A stretch of 64,000 nucleotides of DNA from Helicobacter pylori (GTDB lineage: Bacteria > Campylobacterota > Campylobacteria > Campylobacterales > Helicobacteraceae): positions 124,001 to 188,000 of the forward strand of contig NZ_CP071935.1 in the NCBI RefSeq assembly GCF_030062585.1, written 5' to 3'. A model generated the notes under the pieces. It did not search any database, was not told the DNA's origin, and was given only the letters and a program-made list of their open reading frames with translations. Shown in pieces: positions 13,594-23,952 of the stretch; the first letter of the stretch is position 1, and each line of letters starts with the position of its first letter. Both the position numbers and the translations under genes were made by a program.

Positions 13594-14127
13594 TTAATGC
13601 CCTTTATTTTGCGAAAAAGCGATGTTATTGGTAACGGCGGCTAAAAGCGCTGAACACACAAACACCAAATGGATCACCACTTGCCAAAAAATGGGGTTAT
13701 GCGATAGGGGCGTGTCCTTAGGAATATTGGATAAAACGTCTTCTAAACTCATGTAGCGTTTGAGCAAGAAAATCGCCGAAATCGCTACAATGGAGAGTGA
13801 AACCTTTAACTTTAAAGCGTTAAAATCCGTGTGCTTTAGCCAAGTGATTTCACTAGCATCCACCTTGTCTAATTTAGAAACAAAGCTTTCATAACTGGCG
13901 AGCAACACCATCAAAACAAGCCCGGCCATAAACAACAAATCCACTAAACCTAAGGCTGATAAAACCAAATCCGTTTCACTAATGGTGTCTAAATGGCTGA
14001 GCATGTGCCACAACTCTTTCATGAACACATAGCCTAAAACCACCAACACTAACGACATGGCAATGCATAAAGGGGCTAGCAACCAACGAGTGGCAAACAA
14101 CACTCTTTCAATCAACTTTTCTAGCAT
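13594..14127 (-). CDS. UPF0114 (YqhA-type) membrane protein
   Basis: 177 residues from the ATG at 14127 (TTG at 14133 rejected because AAAGAG would abut it). Four hydrophobic segments (about 17-38, 55-78, 108-128, 148-168) and the N-terminal KLIERVLFATRWLLAP pattern identify the UPF0114/YqhA family of inner membrane proteins. Function is unknown. It is convergent with the upstream phospholipase gene (six-base gap). Confidence 0.85.
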   Translation of the reverse strand: MLEKLIERVLFATRWLLAPLCIAMSLVLVVLGYVFMKELWHMLSHLDTISETDLVLSALGLVDLLFMAGLVLMVLLASYESFVSKLDKVDASEITWLKHTDFNALKLKVSLSIVAISAIFLLKRYMSLEDVLSNIPKDTPLSHNPIFWQVVIHLVFVCSALLAAVTNNIAFSQNKGH

Positions 14128-14194
14128 GTTCAAACTCTTTTTTAGGATTATTTTTAAACCCTTGATTATAGCTAATTTTAAAAAACCTATTAAA

Positions 14195-14341
14195 ATGACT
14201 GATGCTTTCTTTTTGGTAAAATCATATGGATTGATAGTCTTAAAAGCTGTTTTAATCTTTTTTATATTACAATTCTTTCATGCGGTCTGGGTTTGTTACT
14301 CCTCCTTGACTGCTAGTAGTGGGTATGAATGTTTGATTTAA
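14195..14341 (+). CDS. Possible small membrane peptide
   Basis: A 48-codon frame from ATG 14195 encodes a peptide with one strong hydrophobic helix (LIVLKAVLIFFILQFFHAVW) and two cysteines in the short tail. No good ribosome binding site is visible. It lies in the divergent gap upstream of the UPF0114 gene. It could be a genuine small inner-membrane peptide or a chance frame in A/T-rich DNA. Confidence 0.3.
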   Translation: MTDAFFLVKSYGLIVLKAVLIFFILQFFHAVWVCYSSLTASSGYECLI

Positions 14342-14470
14342 AACGCATGTTTTTCCATTTTTTACCTCTTACCCCTACTTTACTAAATGCTATTACTTTG
14401 TTTTAGCTGTCTTATATTTTGCTTGCTAGTTAAAAAGCCGTCATATTCTTTGCTATCCATTAAATTCATA

Positions 14471-14606
14471 ACGCTCTTTATTTTTTAAATGGGATTACTT
14501 TATTTTAGTTTTATACAAAACTCTTAAGAAAATAGGGGTATTTTGCAAACTCTCCCCCATAAATCCCTCTAACCCCTAAGAGTGCATCACAAGAAATTAT
14601 CGCTTG
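14471..14606 (-). repeat. Intergenic repeat family, copy 1
   Basis: Read on the minus strand it begins CAAGCGATAATTT, continues with G runs (GGGGTTAGAGGG…GGGGG), then GCAAAATACCCC, and ends near CCCATTT. It is related in order and sequence to stretches at 27461-27540, 41708-41848 and 50988-51133. It lies downstream of the SPOR-protein gene and in the same orientation. The remaining gap (14342-14470) shows nothing else. Confidence 0.6.
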
Positions 14607-14640
14607 ACTAACGCTAAACTCTTTTAAGTTTGTAAAATCT

Positions 14641-15453
14641 TTAACGAACCTCTATGACAACCGGTTTAGTCATCTTTTTGCTGACTTCATCAGCATGCAT
14701 TAAGGCTTCTTGCTTGCTCTTATAAGGGCCTATGAGGTAGCGTTTAGTAGCCCCCCTATCTTCAATCTTATGGGGGAATTGGTTAAACGCTTGTAAAAAC
14801 GTTTTATTAGGCGTGTGCACAAAAACCCCCACTTGCAAATAATGCCCTTTAGTAAGAGTGGTTTTAGAATTAGCTTTCTTAGAAACTTCTTTACGAGATT
14901 CTTTTTTAACTTTAGGCTCTTTTTTAGCCGCATGCTTAGCTTTATCTTTATGCGCTTCTTTATCTTTTGGCGCTACTTTAGGCTTTTTGTGGGGGGTTTC
15001 TTTTTTAGCCACAGCCTGAGATTCTTTTTGAGCGCTCATGGGAATAGGCTCAACAGCTTTTAATTCTTTTTGAGCTTCTTGCGTTTCTTCTGTTGTTTTC
15101 ATCTCCGTTTGAGTTTGATTGGTTTGAGTGGGCATGTTAAACGCATCATTTTCTTGTTTTTTAACATTATCCGCCACTTTGTCTAGCTTGTCTTCTTGTT
15201 TGGGAGAATCCATATTCAAGCTTTCAAACTCATCGTCTTTTTTCTCATCTTTAGTGTTGCCTATTTTTTGCATCCCGCTATCGGTTTGTAAAAAAGTCTC
15301 TTTAGGAGCGACTCTCGTGCTTTTCCAAAACACCATTAAAAGCACCGCTAAAATGATAATGGCTATAGCCACGATCAAAAACACCTTTTTAGTGCCGCCC
15401 CCATTATTTTCTTCTTCTAAAATCACTTCATTCAGTCTTTCTTTTTCTGACAT
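14641..15453 (-). CDS. SPOR-domain membrane protein
   Basis: 270 residues from the ATG at 15453, which has AAAGGA seven bases upstream; an in-frame extension to 15468 lacks this. A short cytosolic N-terminus is followed by one membrane helix (about 22-43), a long Lys/Glu/Ala-rich linker (about 60-190) and a C-terminal SPOR fold (about 195-270, HYLQVGVFVHTPNKTF and YLIGPYKSKQEA). SPOR domains bind denuded peptidoglycan at division sites, so a role in division or cell wall is inferred. Confidence 0.85.
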   Translation of the reverse strand: MSEKERLNEVILEEENNGGGTKKVFLIVAIAIIILAVLLMVFWKSTRVAPKETFLQTDSGMQKIGNTKDEKKDDEFESLNMDSPKQEDKLDKVADNVKKQENDAFNMPTQTNQTQTEMKTTEETQEAQKELKAVEPIPMSAQKESQAVAKKETPHKKPKVAPKDKEAHKDKAKHAAKKEPKVKKESRKEVSKKANSKTTLTKGHYLQVGVFVHTPNKTFLQAFNQFPHKIEDRGATKRYLIGPYKSKQEALMHADEVSKKMTKPVVIEVR

Positions 15454-15474
15454 CAAAAATCCTTTCAAAAATGG

Positions 15475-16017
15475 TTATAAATGCTTCGCCCAAGAGCTAC
15501 CGCGCTCTTTTGCAAACACTTCATAAGGTAAGGCTAAAATATTAAATTCCTTAGGCCATTCATTGCTAGGGAAGACCTTCCATTCTTTAGGCAACCCTTG
15601 CGCTAATTTCATAGACAAAGTTTTAACCAGCCTTTCACCCTCGCCTAATTCCGTATGCCCCTTATGCACATACAAATGCAAATGCCCTGGCGTCTTCGTG
15701 TTATAAGCGGTAAAATTCATAAAACCTTCCTCACGAAGCAATAACTGCGCCTTATGGTAAAAACGCTCCGGGTTCCTCCCGTTATAATCAAACACGATGT
15801 TTTCCACCTTATCGTTACGCAAAATGAGATTGTGCGCGATTTCTATCTCCCTTTTCAAATGCTTTTGAATGAGCGAGCTTGTGAGCATGGCATTCACTCT
15901 TTGGAATTTATTATAATAGCAACGCCCCGCATAATCCATTCTCTCCCCCAAGCCTGGTTTTTTTTCAAAATAATGGCTTGTATCTATCTTAATGAGCTTT
16001 AATTCCATTTCTGTCAT
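15475..16017 (-). CDS. DUF1882-family protein
   Basis: 180 residues. The sequence, with [23 protein letters not shown] near the N-terminus and [19 protein letters not shown] in the centre, matches the Campylobacterota-specific DUF1882 family as I recall it. No signal peptide. AAGGGAG precedes the ATG at 16017. It is in the glyA operon (ten-base gap). Function is unknown. Confidence 0.75.
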   Translation of the reverse strand: MTEMELKLIKIDTSHYFEKKPGLGERMDYAGRCYYNKFQRVNAMLTSSLIQKHLKREIEIAHNLILRNDKVENIVFDYNGRNPERFYHKAQLLLREEGFMNFTAYNTKTPGHLHLYVHKGHTELGEGERLVKTLSMKLAQGLPKEWKVFPSNEWPKEFNILALPYEVFAKERGSSWAKHL

Positions 16018-16027
16018 CTTGACTCCC

Positions 16028-17278
16028 TTAAAAAATGGGTTGGTGGTACACAGGGAATTGACTAGCCATGGCCTTCAATTCTTCTTTCACATGCAATTGC
16101 AAACTAACATTATTAATATCATTCAAAATATCTGATATTTTATTCCCTATGATTTCAAATTCTTTAGCTCCCATGCCCCTTGCACTCAATGCCGCTGAGC
16201 CAATCCTTATCCCGCTCGTTACAAAAGGGCTGCGCGTTTCGCCAGGAATGGTGTTTTTATTCACGGTGATCCCGGCATTCCCTAATGCAATATCAGCGTC
16301 TTTCCCGCTATAAGGCTTATCTAAGAAATCCATTAAAAGCAAATGGTTAGAAGTGCCACCGCTCACTAATTTGTGGTTTTTTTCTTTTAATACTTTAGCC
16401 AAAACTTGCATGTTAGATTTCACCAATTTTGCATAAGCTTTAAACTCTGGTTTTAAATTCTCTTTAAACCCCACCGCCTTAGCAGCGATCGCATGCATCA
16501 AAGGCCCGCCTTGAGTTCCTGGAAAAATCGCTTTATCAATCTTAGCCGCTATCTCTTCATCATTAGTTAAAATAAGCCCCCCTCTAGGCCCTCTTAAGGT
16601 CTTATGAGTGGTGCTTGAAACCACATGGCAATGCGGGAAAGGATGGGCATGCTCACCGGTTACCACAAGCCCCGCCACATGGGCTATATCGCCTAATAGT
16701 AACGCCCCCACTTCATCAGCGATTTCTCTAAATTTCTTAAAATCAATTTCCCTTGGATAGGCTGAAAACCCGCACACGATGATTTCTGGCTTAACGCTTT
16801 GAGCGATCTTTAATGCTTCTTCATAATCAATATAGCCATCCAAATTCACGCCATAAGAAAAGCTCTGATAATGCTTGCCGGTTAAACTCACTTTAGCGCC
16901 ATGCGTTAAATGCCCTCCACAGCTTAAATCCATGCCTAAAATCTTGTCATAAGGCTTTAAAAGAGCGTGATAGACAGCGTTATTAGCTTGTGAGCCTGAA
17001 TGCGCTTGCACGTTAGCGAACTGGCAATTAAAAAGCTTTTTAGCCCTTTCTATGGCCAGGCTTTCTATTTTATCCACCACTTCACAGCCTCCATAATAGC
17101 GCTTGTTAGGATAGCCTTCAGCGTATTTGTTGGTTAAAATGCTTCCCATAGCTTCCATAACACTAGGAAAAGTGTAATTCTCGCTCGCTATCATTTCTAA
17201 ATGCTCATTTTGCCGCTTATATTCTTCAAAGATCAATTCAAAAATTTCACTATCCGTTTGTTCTAAAAAATACGCCAT
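16028..17278 (-). CDS. glyA: Serine hydroxymethyltransferase
   Basis: 416 residues. It is a PLP enzyme converting serine and tetrahydrofolate to glycine and methylene-THF. The PLP lysine is in [15 protein letters not shown]; the N-terminal [13 protein letters not shown] and the C-terminal [12 protein letters not shown] segments are conserved. Its ATG overlaps the lysS stop by one base (TAATG), so expression is coupled. Confidence 0.97.
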   Translation of the reverse strand: MAYFLEQTDSEIFELIFEEYKRQNEHLEMIASENYTFPSVMEAMGSILTNKYAEGYPNKRYYGGCEVVDKIESLAIERAKKLFNCQFANVQAHSGSQANNAVYHALLKPYDKILGMDLSCGGHLTHGAKVSLTGKHYQSFSYGVNLDGYIDYEEALKIAQSVKPEIIVCGFSAYPREIDFKKFREIADEVGALLLGDIAHVAGLVVTGEHAHPFPHCHVVSSTTHKTLRGPRGGLILTNDEEIAAKIDKAIFPGTQGGPLMHAIAAKAVGFKENLKPEFKAYAKLVKSNMQVLAKVLKEKNHKLVSGGTSNHLLLMDFLDKPYSGKDADIALGNAGITVNKNTIPGETRSPFVTSGIRIGSAALSARGMGAKEFEIIGNKISDILNDINNVSLQLHVKEELKAMASQFPVYHQPIF

Positions 17279-18783
17279 TATTCTCCACTCTCAATATTAA
17301 AATCGTTTTTAACAGGACGCATCGCTGGGAATAAAATCACATCTTTAATGCTTTTAGCTCCAGTGAGTAACATCACTAATCGGTCAATGCCTATGCCTTG
17401 CCCTGCAGTGGGGGGCATTCCATGGGCTAGGGCCCACACGTAATCTTCATCCATGTATTGGGCTTCTTCATCGCCTTTTTCTTTCTCAGCCACTTGGTTT
17501 TTAAAGCGTTCTAATTGATCTAAAGGATCGTTCAACTCGCTAAAGCCGTTGGCGATTTCTTTTCCTGCAATAAATAATTCAAACCTGTCAGCAATATTAG
17601 GGTTACTATCGTTGCGTCTGGCTAAAGGGCTAATCTCAATAGGGTATTGGGTTACAAAAGTGGGGTTAATGAGTTGGTATTCTACAAAATGATCAAACGC
17701 TTCAGCGAGCAATTTACCATAAGTGAGATTTGGCTCTACTTTGATGCCTTGCTCTAACAAATAAGCCAAAAGCCTGTCTTCTTTTTCTAAAATATCCTTA
17801 CTAATGCCCCCTATCGTTTCTAAAGCGTCCAAATAGGAAATCACGCTCGTTTGGTTGAAATCCACTTCCATATCGTTATAAATGATTTTTGAATCTAAAT
17901 TTAAAGTCTTTAGCAAGTAGTCAAACAGCCTCTTACTGAGTTCAATCAAATCTTCATAAGTGTGATACGCCCAATAAAATTCAATCATCGTAAATTCAGG
18001 GTTATGGCTGTGATCCATGCCCTCATTTCTGAAATTACGATTGATTTCAAACACCGCTTCAAACCCCCCCACAATCAAGCGTTTGAGGTATAATTCTGGG
18101 GCGATTCTCAAATACCTTTCAATTTCTAAAGCGTTATGATAAGTGATGAAAGGCCTTGCGTTCGCCCCGCCAGGAATGGGGTGCATCATGGGGGTTTCCA
18201 CTTCTAAAAACCCTTCCATTTCAAAGAATTTCCGCACGCTAGAAACAATCAAACTGCGTTTTTTAAACACATCTTTAACGCTAGGATTGACGATTAAATC
18301 CAAATAGCGCTGGCGGTAACGCAATTCTATATCGCTTAATCCATGAAACTTTTCAGGTAAAGGCACAATGGTTTTGCTTAAAATATGAAATTCTAGGGCA
18401 TGAACGCTCAATTCACCGGTTTTGGTAGCAAAAGGGAAACCTTTCACCAACACAATATCGCCCACTTCTAAATGCTTTTTCAGGCTTTTAAATTCATCAT
18501 TCAATTCATTTTGCGAAACATAAGCTTGCAAAATCGCGCTTTCATCTTCAATTTTAATAAAACAAGCCTTACCCATTAAGCGCAAAAGCTTGACCCTCCC
18601 TACAATACTCTCGCATTTTTCTTTGTCTTTAGGCTCTTCTAAGTCCTTAACATAAGCGTATTTTTCTAAAAAAGCGGCGTTGGTGAGGCTTCGTTTCAAG
18701 CCATTTTGATAAGGGTTTTTCCCTTCTTCTCTCAAGCTATTGGCTTTATGAATGCGTTGTTGGATGTATTGGTTAGAAAACAT
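17278..18783 (-). CDS. lysS: Lysyl-tRNA synthetase (class II)
   Basis: 501 residues. The N-terminal OB-fold anticodon-binding domain (about 50-160, [20 protein letters not shown]) is followed by the class II catalytic core with motif 1 ([21 protein letters not shown]), motif 2 ([20 protein letters not shown]) and motif 3 ([12 protein letters not shown]). It lies between the CvpA-family gene and glyA. Confidence 0.97.
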   Translation of the reverse strand: MFSNQYIQQRIHKANSLREEGKNPYQNGLKRSLTNAAFLEKYAYVKDLEEPKDKEKCESIVGRVKLLRLMGKACFIKIEDESAILQAYVSQNELNDEFKSLKKHLEVGDIVLVKGFPFATKTGELSVHALEFHILSKTIVPLPEKFHGLSDIELRYRQRYLDLIVNPSVKDVFKKRSLIVSSVRKFFEMEGFLEVETPMMHPIPGGANARPFITYHNALEIERYLRIAPELYLKRLIVGGFEAVFEINRNFRNEGMDHSHNPEFTMIEFYWAYHTYEDLIELSKRLFDYLLKTLNLDSKIIYNDMEVDFNQTSVISYLDALETIGGISKDILEKEDRLLAYLLEQGIKVEPNLTYGKLLAEAFDHFVEYQLINPTFVTQYPIEISPLARRNDSNPNIADRFELFIAGKEIANGFSELNDPLDQLERFKNQVAEKEKGDEEAQYMDEDYVWALAHGMPPTAGQGIGIDRLVMLLTGAKSIKDVILFPAMRPVKNDFNIESGE

Positions 18784-18792
18784 GTGATGCCT

Positions 18793-19494
18793 TTATAGGG
18801 GTTCTTTATTAGATGGGGTGGGGTTTGGTGGGGTTTGGTTAGCTTTTGGATCTAACATGTTTTTAGGCAAATCTTTAGCCTTTTCTTTTAAAGATTCCAT
18901 GCCCTTATCCATCGCTTTATTAAAAGATTCTTTATTTTTATTGAAAGATTCTTTATTTTTGACTTCATCGCTCATTTCTTCAAGGTTGTCTTTAAGGTTT
19001 TGCTCCACATGTTTGACGCCATCAAGGCGCATGATCTTACTAGCGACGCTTTTCATAGTAGAAAAAAAAGCACTTTTTTCTTGCAAGTAAGCGTTAGCGT
19101 CTTTCATGACTTCCATTTTAGAGAGTGCATAAAGGATGAAAGAAAGCACTAAAAAAGTCTTTAAGCATGAAAAAATAAACCCTAAAGCTTTGTCTATAAT
19201 GCCTAACCCACTAAAGACTAACACCTTGCCTAGCAACACTCCAAAAGCTAAAAAAAACACCCAAATAGACGCTAACACCAATAAAAAACCAATGAGATTC
19301 GTCATGGTTTCATTTCTCAAATCATACAAATGTTCTGAAAATAAATTCCCAACAGCCACAGAATAGCGAGACGCTAAATACACGCCAAGCACAATCCCTA
19401 AAGTCCCCGCCACTTCACTCACGAAGCCATGATAAAATCCTCTAATCCCAAAGGCTACCACCACCACAAGTAACGCCAAATCAATATAATTCAA
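18793..19494 (-). CDS. CvpA-family membrane protein
   Basis: 233 residues. Four hydrophobic helices in the first 130 residues and the pattern DLALLVVVVAFGIRGFYHGFVSEV identify the CvpA (colicin V production) family. The C-terminal half is a charged coiled tail with a perfect seven-residue tandem (NKESFNK twice) and a Pro/Asn-rich end encoded by short G/T repeats (on the plus strand near 18812-18840). These are likely length-variable. It is first in the CvpA-lysS-glyA run; its promoter is in the gap shared with lnt. Confidence 0.85.
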   Translation of the reverse strand: MNYIDLALLVVVVAFGIRGFYHGFVSEVAGTLGIVLGVYLASRYSVAVGNLFSEHLYDLRNETMTNLIGFLLVLASIWVFFLAFGVLLGKVLVFSGLGIIDKALGFIFSCLKTFLVLSFILYALSKMEVMKDANAYLQEKSAFFSTMKSVASKIMRLDGVKHVEQNLKDNLEEMSDEVKNKESFNKNKESFNKAMDKGMESLKEKAKDLPKNMLDPKANQTPPNPTPSNKEPL

Positions 19495-19677
19495 ACCCTA
19501 AACCCAAACCTTTCTCTCATATATCTCGCATAAAGATAGTGAGCGTTCAAAAACACCCATTACTCTTAAATCATGCCAATTCACGCTCTTTAGACTTGAA
19601 ATTTGAAAATAATAACACAACTTAAAAAAAACTACCCTTAAAAAAATCAATCTAAAATTCTTAAATTAAAATATAGC

Positions 19678-19683
19678 TATAAT
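19678..19683 (+). promoter_or_regulatory. -10 box for lnt
   Basis: TATAAT (GCTATAATACA), predicted start near 19690, 29 bases before the lnt ATG. The 224-base gap to the CvpA gene is otherwise A/T-rich with no other feature seen. Confidence 0.55.
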
Positions 19684-19718
19684 ACACTAAAACAATCTCA
19701 AGGTTTCAAAATTTAGCC

Positions 19719-20990
19719 ATGCGTCTTCTCCTATTCAATCAAAACGCTTTTTTATTAGCGTGCATGTTTGTTTCAAGCGTGTATGCGAACGCCGTTTTGG
19801 ACGCTTATGCGATTGAAAACCCTTATATTACTATCACACTCACGAGTCTATTAGCCCCTTTAAGCATGCTGGCGTTTTTAAAAACCCCCAGAAACAGAGC
19901 TTTTGCTTTGGGGTTTTTTGTGGGGGCGTTATTGTTTTATTGGTGCGCTTTAAGCTTTCGCTACTCGGATTTCACTTATTTATTGCCCTTAATCATTGTT
20001 TTAATAGCGTTAGTTTATGGGGTTTTATTTTATTTGTTACTCTATTTTGAAAACCCCTACTTCAGGCTTTTGAGTTTTTTAGGCTCTAGTTTTATCCACC
20101 CTTTTGGATTTGATTGGTTAGTCCCGGATAGCTTTTTTTCTTATAGCGTGTTTAGGGTGGATAAATTATCTTTAGGGCTTGTTTTTTTAGCTTGCGTTTT
20201 TTTGAGCGCTAAACCCTTTAAAAAGTATAGGATCATAGCGGTTTTATTGTTGCTTGGTGCGTTGGATTTTCATTTCTTTAAAACAAGCGATTTAAAAGAG
20301 GTTGGAAATGTTGAATTAGTCTCTACAAAAACGCCCCAAGATTTGAAATTTGATTCAAACTACCTTAACAATATTGAAAACAACATCCTTAAAGAAATCA
20401 AACTCGCTCAAAGCAAGCAAAAAACCTTGATTGTTTTTCCAGAGACCGCCTACCCCATCGCTTTAGAAAATTCCCCCTTTAAAGCGAAGCTAGAAGATTT
20501 AAGCGATAAGATCGCCATTTTAATAGGGACATTGCGTGCCCAAGGCTATAGCCTTTATAATAGCTCGTTTTTATTTTCTAAAGAAAGCGTTCAGATCGCT
20601 GATAAAGTGATCTTAGCCCCCTTTGGCGAGATAATGCCTTTACCCAAGTTTCTTCAAAAACCCCTTGAAAAGCTCTTTTTTGGCGAGAGCGCTTATTTAT
20701 ACCGCAACGCTTCCAATTTCAGCGATTTTACATTAAATGATTTTACTTTTCGCCCCCTGATTTGCTATGAAGGCACTTCCAAACCCGCTTATTCAAACAG
20801 CCCTTCAAAAATTTTTATCGTGATGAGCAATAACGCATGGTTTAGCCCAAGCATTGAACCCACCTTACAAAGAACGCTTTTAAAATACTATGCAAGGCGT
20901 TATGATAAAATCATCTTGCACAGCGCGAATTTTTCAACTTCTTACATTTTAAGCCCTAGCTTATTGGGCGATATTCTTTTTAGGAAATGA
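19719..20990 (+). CDS. lnt: Apolipoprotein N-acyltransferase
   Basis: 423 residues, shorter than the E. coli enzyme (512) because the membrane part is reduced. It adds the third acyl chain to lipoproteins at the periplasmic face of the inner membrane. There are about six N-terminal hydrophobic segments, then a nitrilase-fold domain with the Glu-Lys-Cys triad in [18 protein letters not shown] and LICYEG. Its stop overlaps the first of two candidate ATGs of the next gene. Confidence 0.88.
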   Translation: MRLLLFNQNAFLLACMFVSSVYANAVLDAYAIENPYITITLTSLLAPLSMLAFLKTPRNRAFALGFFVGALLFYWCALSFRYSDFTYLLPLIIVLIALVYGVLFYLLLYFENPYFRLLSFLGSSFIHPFGFDWLVPDSFFSYSVFRVDKLSLGLVFLACVFLSAKPFKKYRIIAVLLLLGALDFHFFKTSDLKEVGNVELVSTKTPQDLKFDSNYLNNIENNILKEIKLAQSKQKTLIVFPETAYPIALENSPFKAKLEDLSDKIAILIGTLRAQGYSLYNSSFLFSKESVQIADKVILAPFGEIMPLPKFLQKPLEKLFFGESAYLYRNASNFSDFTLNDFTFRPLICYEGTSKPAYSNSPSKIFIVMSNNAWFSPSIEPTLQRTLLKYYARRYDKIILHSANFSTSYILSPSLLGDILFRK

Positions 20991-20992
20991 TC

Positions 20993-21634
20993 ATGATTAA
21001 AGCGATTAATATTTCTCATGCTTTTGAAAAGCCTCTTTATAATGGCGTGAATTTACACATCAAGCCCAAAGAAAGCCTAGCGATTTTAGGCGTGAGCGGG
21101 AGCGGTAAAAGCACGCTTTTAAGCCATTTGGCCACCATGCTAAAACCGGATAGTGGGACGATTAGTTTGTTAGAACACCAGGATATTTACGCTTTAAATC
21201 CCAAAAAGCTTTTGGAATTACGGCGCTTAAAAGTGGGCATCGTTTTTCAATCGCATTACCTTTTTAAGGGTTTTAGCGCTTTAGAAAACTTGCAAGTCGC
21301 TTCAATCCTAGCCAAGCAAGAAATAAATCATTCCCTTTTAGAACAATTAGGCATAGCCCACACCCTAAAACAAGGCGTGGGTGAATTGAGCGGCGGCCAG
21401 CAACAACGCTTAAGCATCGCTAGAGTGCTTTCTAAAAAACCTAAAATCATTATCGCTGATGAACCCACCGGGAATTTAGACACCACTAGCGCTAATCAAG
21501 TCATCAGCATGCTGCAAAATTACATTACAGAAAAAGAAGGGGCGTTAGTTTTAGCCACGCATGATGAGCATTTGGCTTTCACTTGCTCTCAAGTCTATCG
21601 CTTAGAAAAAGAAGTTTTGATTAAGGAAAAATAA
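20993..21634 (+). CDS. ABC transporter ATP-binding protein (LolD/FtsE type)
   Basis: 213 residues from the ATG at 20993, chosen because TTTTTAGGAA is eight bases upstream; an ATG at 20987 overlaps the lnt stop. It has Walker A GVSGSGKST, Q-loop VFQSHYLF, signature LSGGQQQR, Walker B IIIADEPTG and switch His in LATHDEH. Sequence and linkage to lnt suggest the LolCDE lipoprotein-release type, but no permease is adjacent, so the partner is unproven. Confidence 0.88.
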   Translation: MIKAINISHAFEKPLYNGVNLHIKPKESLAILGVSGSGKSTLLSHLATMLKPDSGTISLLEHQDIYALNPKKLLELRRLKVGIVFQSHYLFKGFSALENLQVASILAKQEINHSLLEQLGIAHTLKQGVGELSGGQQQRLSIARVLSKKPKIIIADEPTGNLDTTSANQVISMLQNYITEKEGALVLATHDEHLAFTCSQVYRLEKEVLIKEK

Positions 21635-21637
21635 GAA

Positions 21638-22660
21638 ATGTTGCAACGCCCTAAAATTGTCGCTGAATTGAGCGCTAATCATAACCAGGATCTAAACCTA
21701 GCCAAAGAAAGCCTTCATGCCATTAAGGAAAGCGGCGCGGATTTTGCCAAGCTCCAAACCTACACGCCAAGCTGCATGACTTTAGATTCTAAAGAAGATC
21801 CTTTCATCATTCAAGGCACTTTATGGGATAAAGAAAATCTGTATGAATTGTATCAAAAGGCTTCTACCCCCCTAGAATGGCATGCTGAATTGTTTGAGTT
21901 GGCTAAAAAGCTTGATTTAGGCATTTTTAGCTCGCCCTTTAGCTCAAAAGCTTTAGAGCTTTTAGAGAGCCTAGATTGCCCCATGTATAAAATCGCTAGT
22001 TTTGAAATCGTTGATTTAGACTTGATTGAAAAGGCCGCTCGCACACAAAAGCCCATTATCCTTTCTAGCGGTATCGCCACACACGCCGAACTGCAAGACG
22101 CTATCTCGTTGTGCAAAGGAGTGAATAATTTTGACATCACCCTTTTAAAATGCGTGAGCGCTTATCCTAGTAAAATAGAAGACACTAACTTGTTGAGCAT
22201 GGTTAAATTAGGCGAAACCTTTGGCGTTAAATTTGGCTTGAGCGATCACACGATTGGCTCTCTTTGCCCCATTTTAGCCACCACTTTAGGGGCGAGCATG
22301 ATAGAAAAGCATTTCATCTTAAACAAATCCTTACAAACCCCAGACAGCGCTTTTAGCATGGATTTTAACGAATTTAAAAGCATGGTTGAAGCCATCAAGC
22401 AAAGCGTTTTAGCCTTAGGCGAAGAAGAGCCAAGAATTAATCCAAAGACTTTAGAGGAGCGAAGATTTTTTGCACGCTCTTTATTTGTCATTAAGGATAT
22501 TCAAAAAGGCGAAGCATTGACTAGCGATAATATCAAAGCCTTACGCCCCAACCTTGGCTTACACCCTAAATTTTATAAAGAAATTTTAGGTCAAAAGGCG
22601 TCAAAATTTTTAAAAGCCAACACCCCTTTAAACGCTGATGATATAGAACGCTCACTGTAG
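21638..22660 (+). CDS. pseI: Pseudaminic acid synthase
   Basis: 340 residues, NeuB-like TIM barrel (about 1-270) with a C-terminal SAF/antifreeze-like domain (about 280-340, FVIKDIQKGEALTSDNIKALRP). It condenses a 6-deoxy-altrose derivative with phosphoenolpyruvate to form pseudaminic acid, used to glycosylate flagellins. Barrel motifs: ELSANHNQD, FSSPFSSKA, KCVSAYPS, LSDHTIGS. In 26695 this is HP0178, called PseI because H. pylori makes pseudaminic rather than sialic acid. It ends next to the inserted restriction block. Confidence 0.9.
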   Translation: MLQRPKIVAELSANHNQDLNLAKESLHAIKESGADFAKLQTYTPSCMTLDSKEDPFIIQGTLWDKENLYELYQKASTPLEWHAELFELAKKLDLGIFSSPFSSKALELLESLDCPMYKIASFEIVDLDLIEKAARTQKPIILSSGIATHAELQDAISLCKGVNNFDITLLKCVSAYPSKIEDTNLLSMVKLGETFGVKFGLSDHTIGSLCPILATTLGASMIEKHFILNKSLQTPDSAFSMDFNEFKSMVEAIKQSVLALGEEEPRINPKTLEERRFFARSLFVIKDIQKGEALTSDNIKALRPNLGLHPKFYKEILGQKASKFLKANTPLNADDIERSL

Positions 22661-22737
22661 GTTTGTTTTGATTAAAAAATGGAGGTTTTTAATTTTGTTT
22701 TGTGGTTTTAGATTTGATTTTTGATTAAAATTTAAAA

Positions 22738-23952
22738 TCATATTTTAGTTTCTTCCACATTTTTTGCTAGTAATTTTAAAAGATCATTGGATTTCTTGTT
22801 ATAATTTTGCATTAAAAATTTAGTGTCCATTAAAATTCCTTGTATATTTTCATATTGCTTTAGATTGTCTCTCCACTCTCCATTTGCAAAACCTATATTT
22901 TCAAGAATATTACCCAATTTTAGCGGATTGTTAAATCTGTTAAAGGGCATTAAAAAGACATTGTAAATCTCTTTTTTTGTTTCTCGTTTTGCCGCATATT
23001 CGCCATAAACAATCTGTTTTATGATGGATGTGCTACTAGGCAAATCGCTTGCAACCCCACTTATGCCATATTTATAATATTTTGCATCTAATATGTAAAT
23101 TTTATCGCCAAACAGCATGATGCTATCTGGTTGCAATGAATAATCAGGGTTTTGATTAGAACGTCGCAAATTCCATTTTGTTTTAGGAAAATAAACTTCT
23201 TTATTTTTTATACCAAATGCCTTGTCTATCATTCTTTCCCAAACAACATAAAAATGATATGTTCCAAATTTAAAATCAGTCTTATCCAAAATATTATCAT
23301 CTTGTAAAAGAATATTTTTCATAGATTGAAAAAGGATTTTCTTGTCATCATTAAAGGTGTTGTTTAGCTTGTTTTCAAGCAGATAAATGCAATAATTTTT
23401 ATCAGTGGGTAGGTTAAATTTTGATGGCATAAACGAGCTAAACACAAAGCCAAATTTAGAAAACGCTTCATGCACACAATATTTGTTTATAGCTGTTATC
23501 AATTCATTTTCATTAATCATTTCCTTTTTAACTTGAAAACGAGTATAAACAAAAGAGTTTTTATTGTTAAAAGTTTGAATAATGGGCCTATTTTTCTTCA
23601 TCGTTTTGGAAAAATTTATCCTGCCTTTTGCGTTATTTTCATAATAGCTCTTATTTTCTATATAATAACCATGCGATAAAAAATATTCTATGACATTTTT
23701 ATACGCTATGAGTGGAAAATTTGATCTTATAATCTCATTTTTATTATTTAACAAATTTTCACATACAATTGTTTTATTGTATTCTAAAAGAATAGAAACA
23801 AGCTTTTTTACATCTACTCTAATGTTTTTATCATCGCTTATATCAAATCCTAGTGGGAAACAAATTTGCAAGTCATTATTGATGCTTCTAATACCTACAA
23901 AATTGTCGTTCAGTTCATTGTCTGTAAAACAGCGCTCTTTTAAATTAAACAT
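22738..23952 (-). CDS. LlaJI R2-like (McrC-like) restriction endonuclease subunit
   Basis: 404 residues. The C-terminal half has a PD-(D/E)xK nuclease core: Pro275-Asp276 in LQPDSIML and Asp289-Ala-Lys291 in YILDAKYY. The N-terminal half resembles McrC-type adaptor regions that contact the McrB ring. Its start overlaps the end of the McrB-like gene by eight bases, so the two are translated together. The order methylase - GTPase - nuclease matches the LlaJI class, where R1 and R2 form the nuclease. No internal stop; catalytic residues present, so it looks functional. The DNA is visibly more A+T-rich than neighbouring core genes. Confidence 0.85.
   Translation of the reverse strand: MFNLKERCFTDNELNDNFVGIRSINNDLQICFPLGFDISDDKNIRVDVKKLVSILLEYNKTIVCENLLNNKNEIIRSNFPLIAYKNVIEYFLSHGYYIENKSYYENNAKGRINFSKTMKKNRPIIQTFNNKNSFVYTRFQVKKEMINENELITAINKYCVHEAFSKFGFVFSSFMPSKFNLPTDKNYCIYLLENKLNNTFNDDKKILFQSMKNILLQDDNILDKTDFKFGTYHFYVVWERMIDKAFGIKNKEVYFPKTKWNLRRSNQNPDYSLQPDSIMLFGDKIYILDAKYYKYGISGVASDLPSSTSIIKQIVYGEYAAKRETKKEIYNVFLMPFNRFNNPLKLGNILENIGFANGEWRDNLKQYENIQGILMDTKFLMQNYNKKSNDLLKLLAKNVEETKI

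Noticed and set aside
14057..14194. Longer plus-strand frame upstream of the small membrane peptide
   Set aside because: It overlaps the start of the UPF0114 gene on the other strand and the extra N-terminus looks random; only the portion from 14195 is kept as a weak candidate.
21638..22660. Sialic acid synthase NeuB
   Set aside because: The NeuB-like fold is shared; H. pylori makes pseudaminic acid and has no sialic acid pathway, so PseI fits better.
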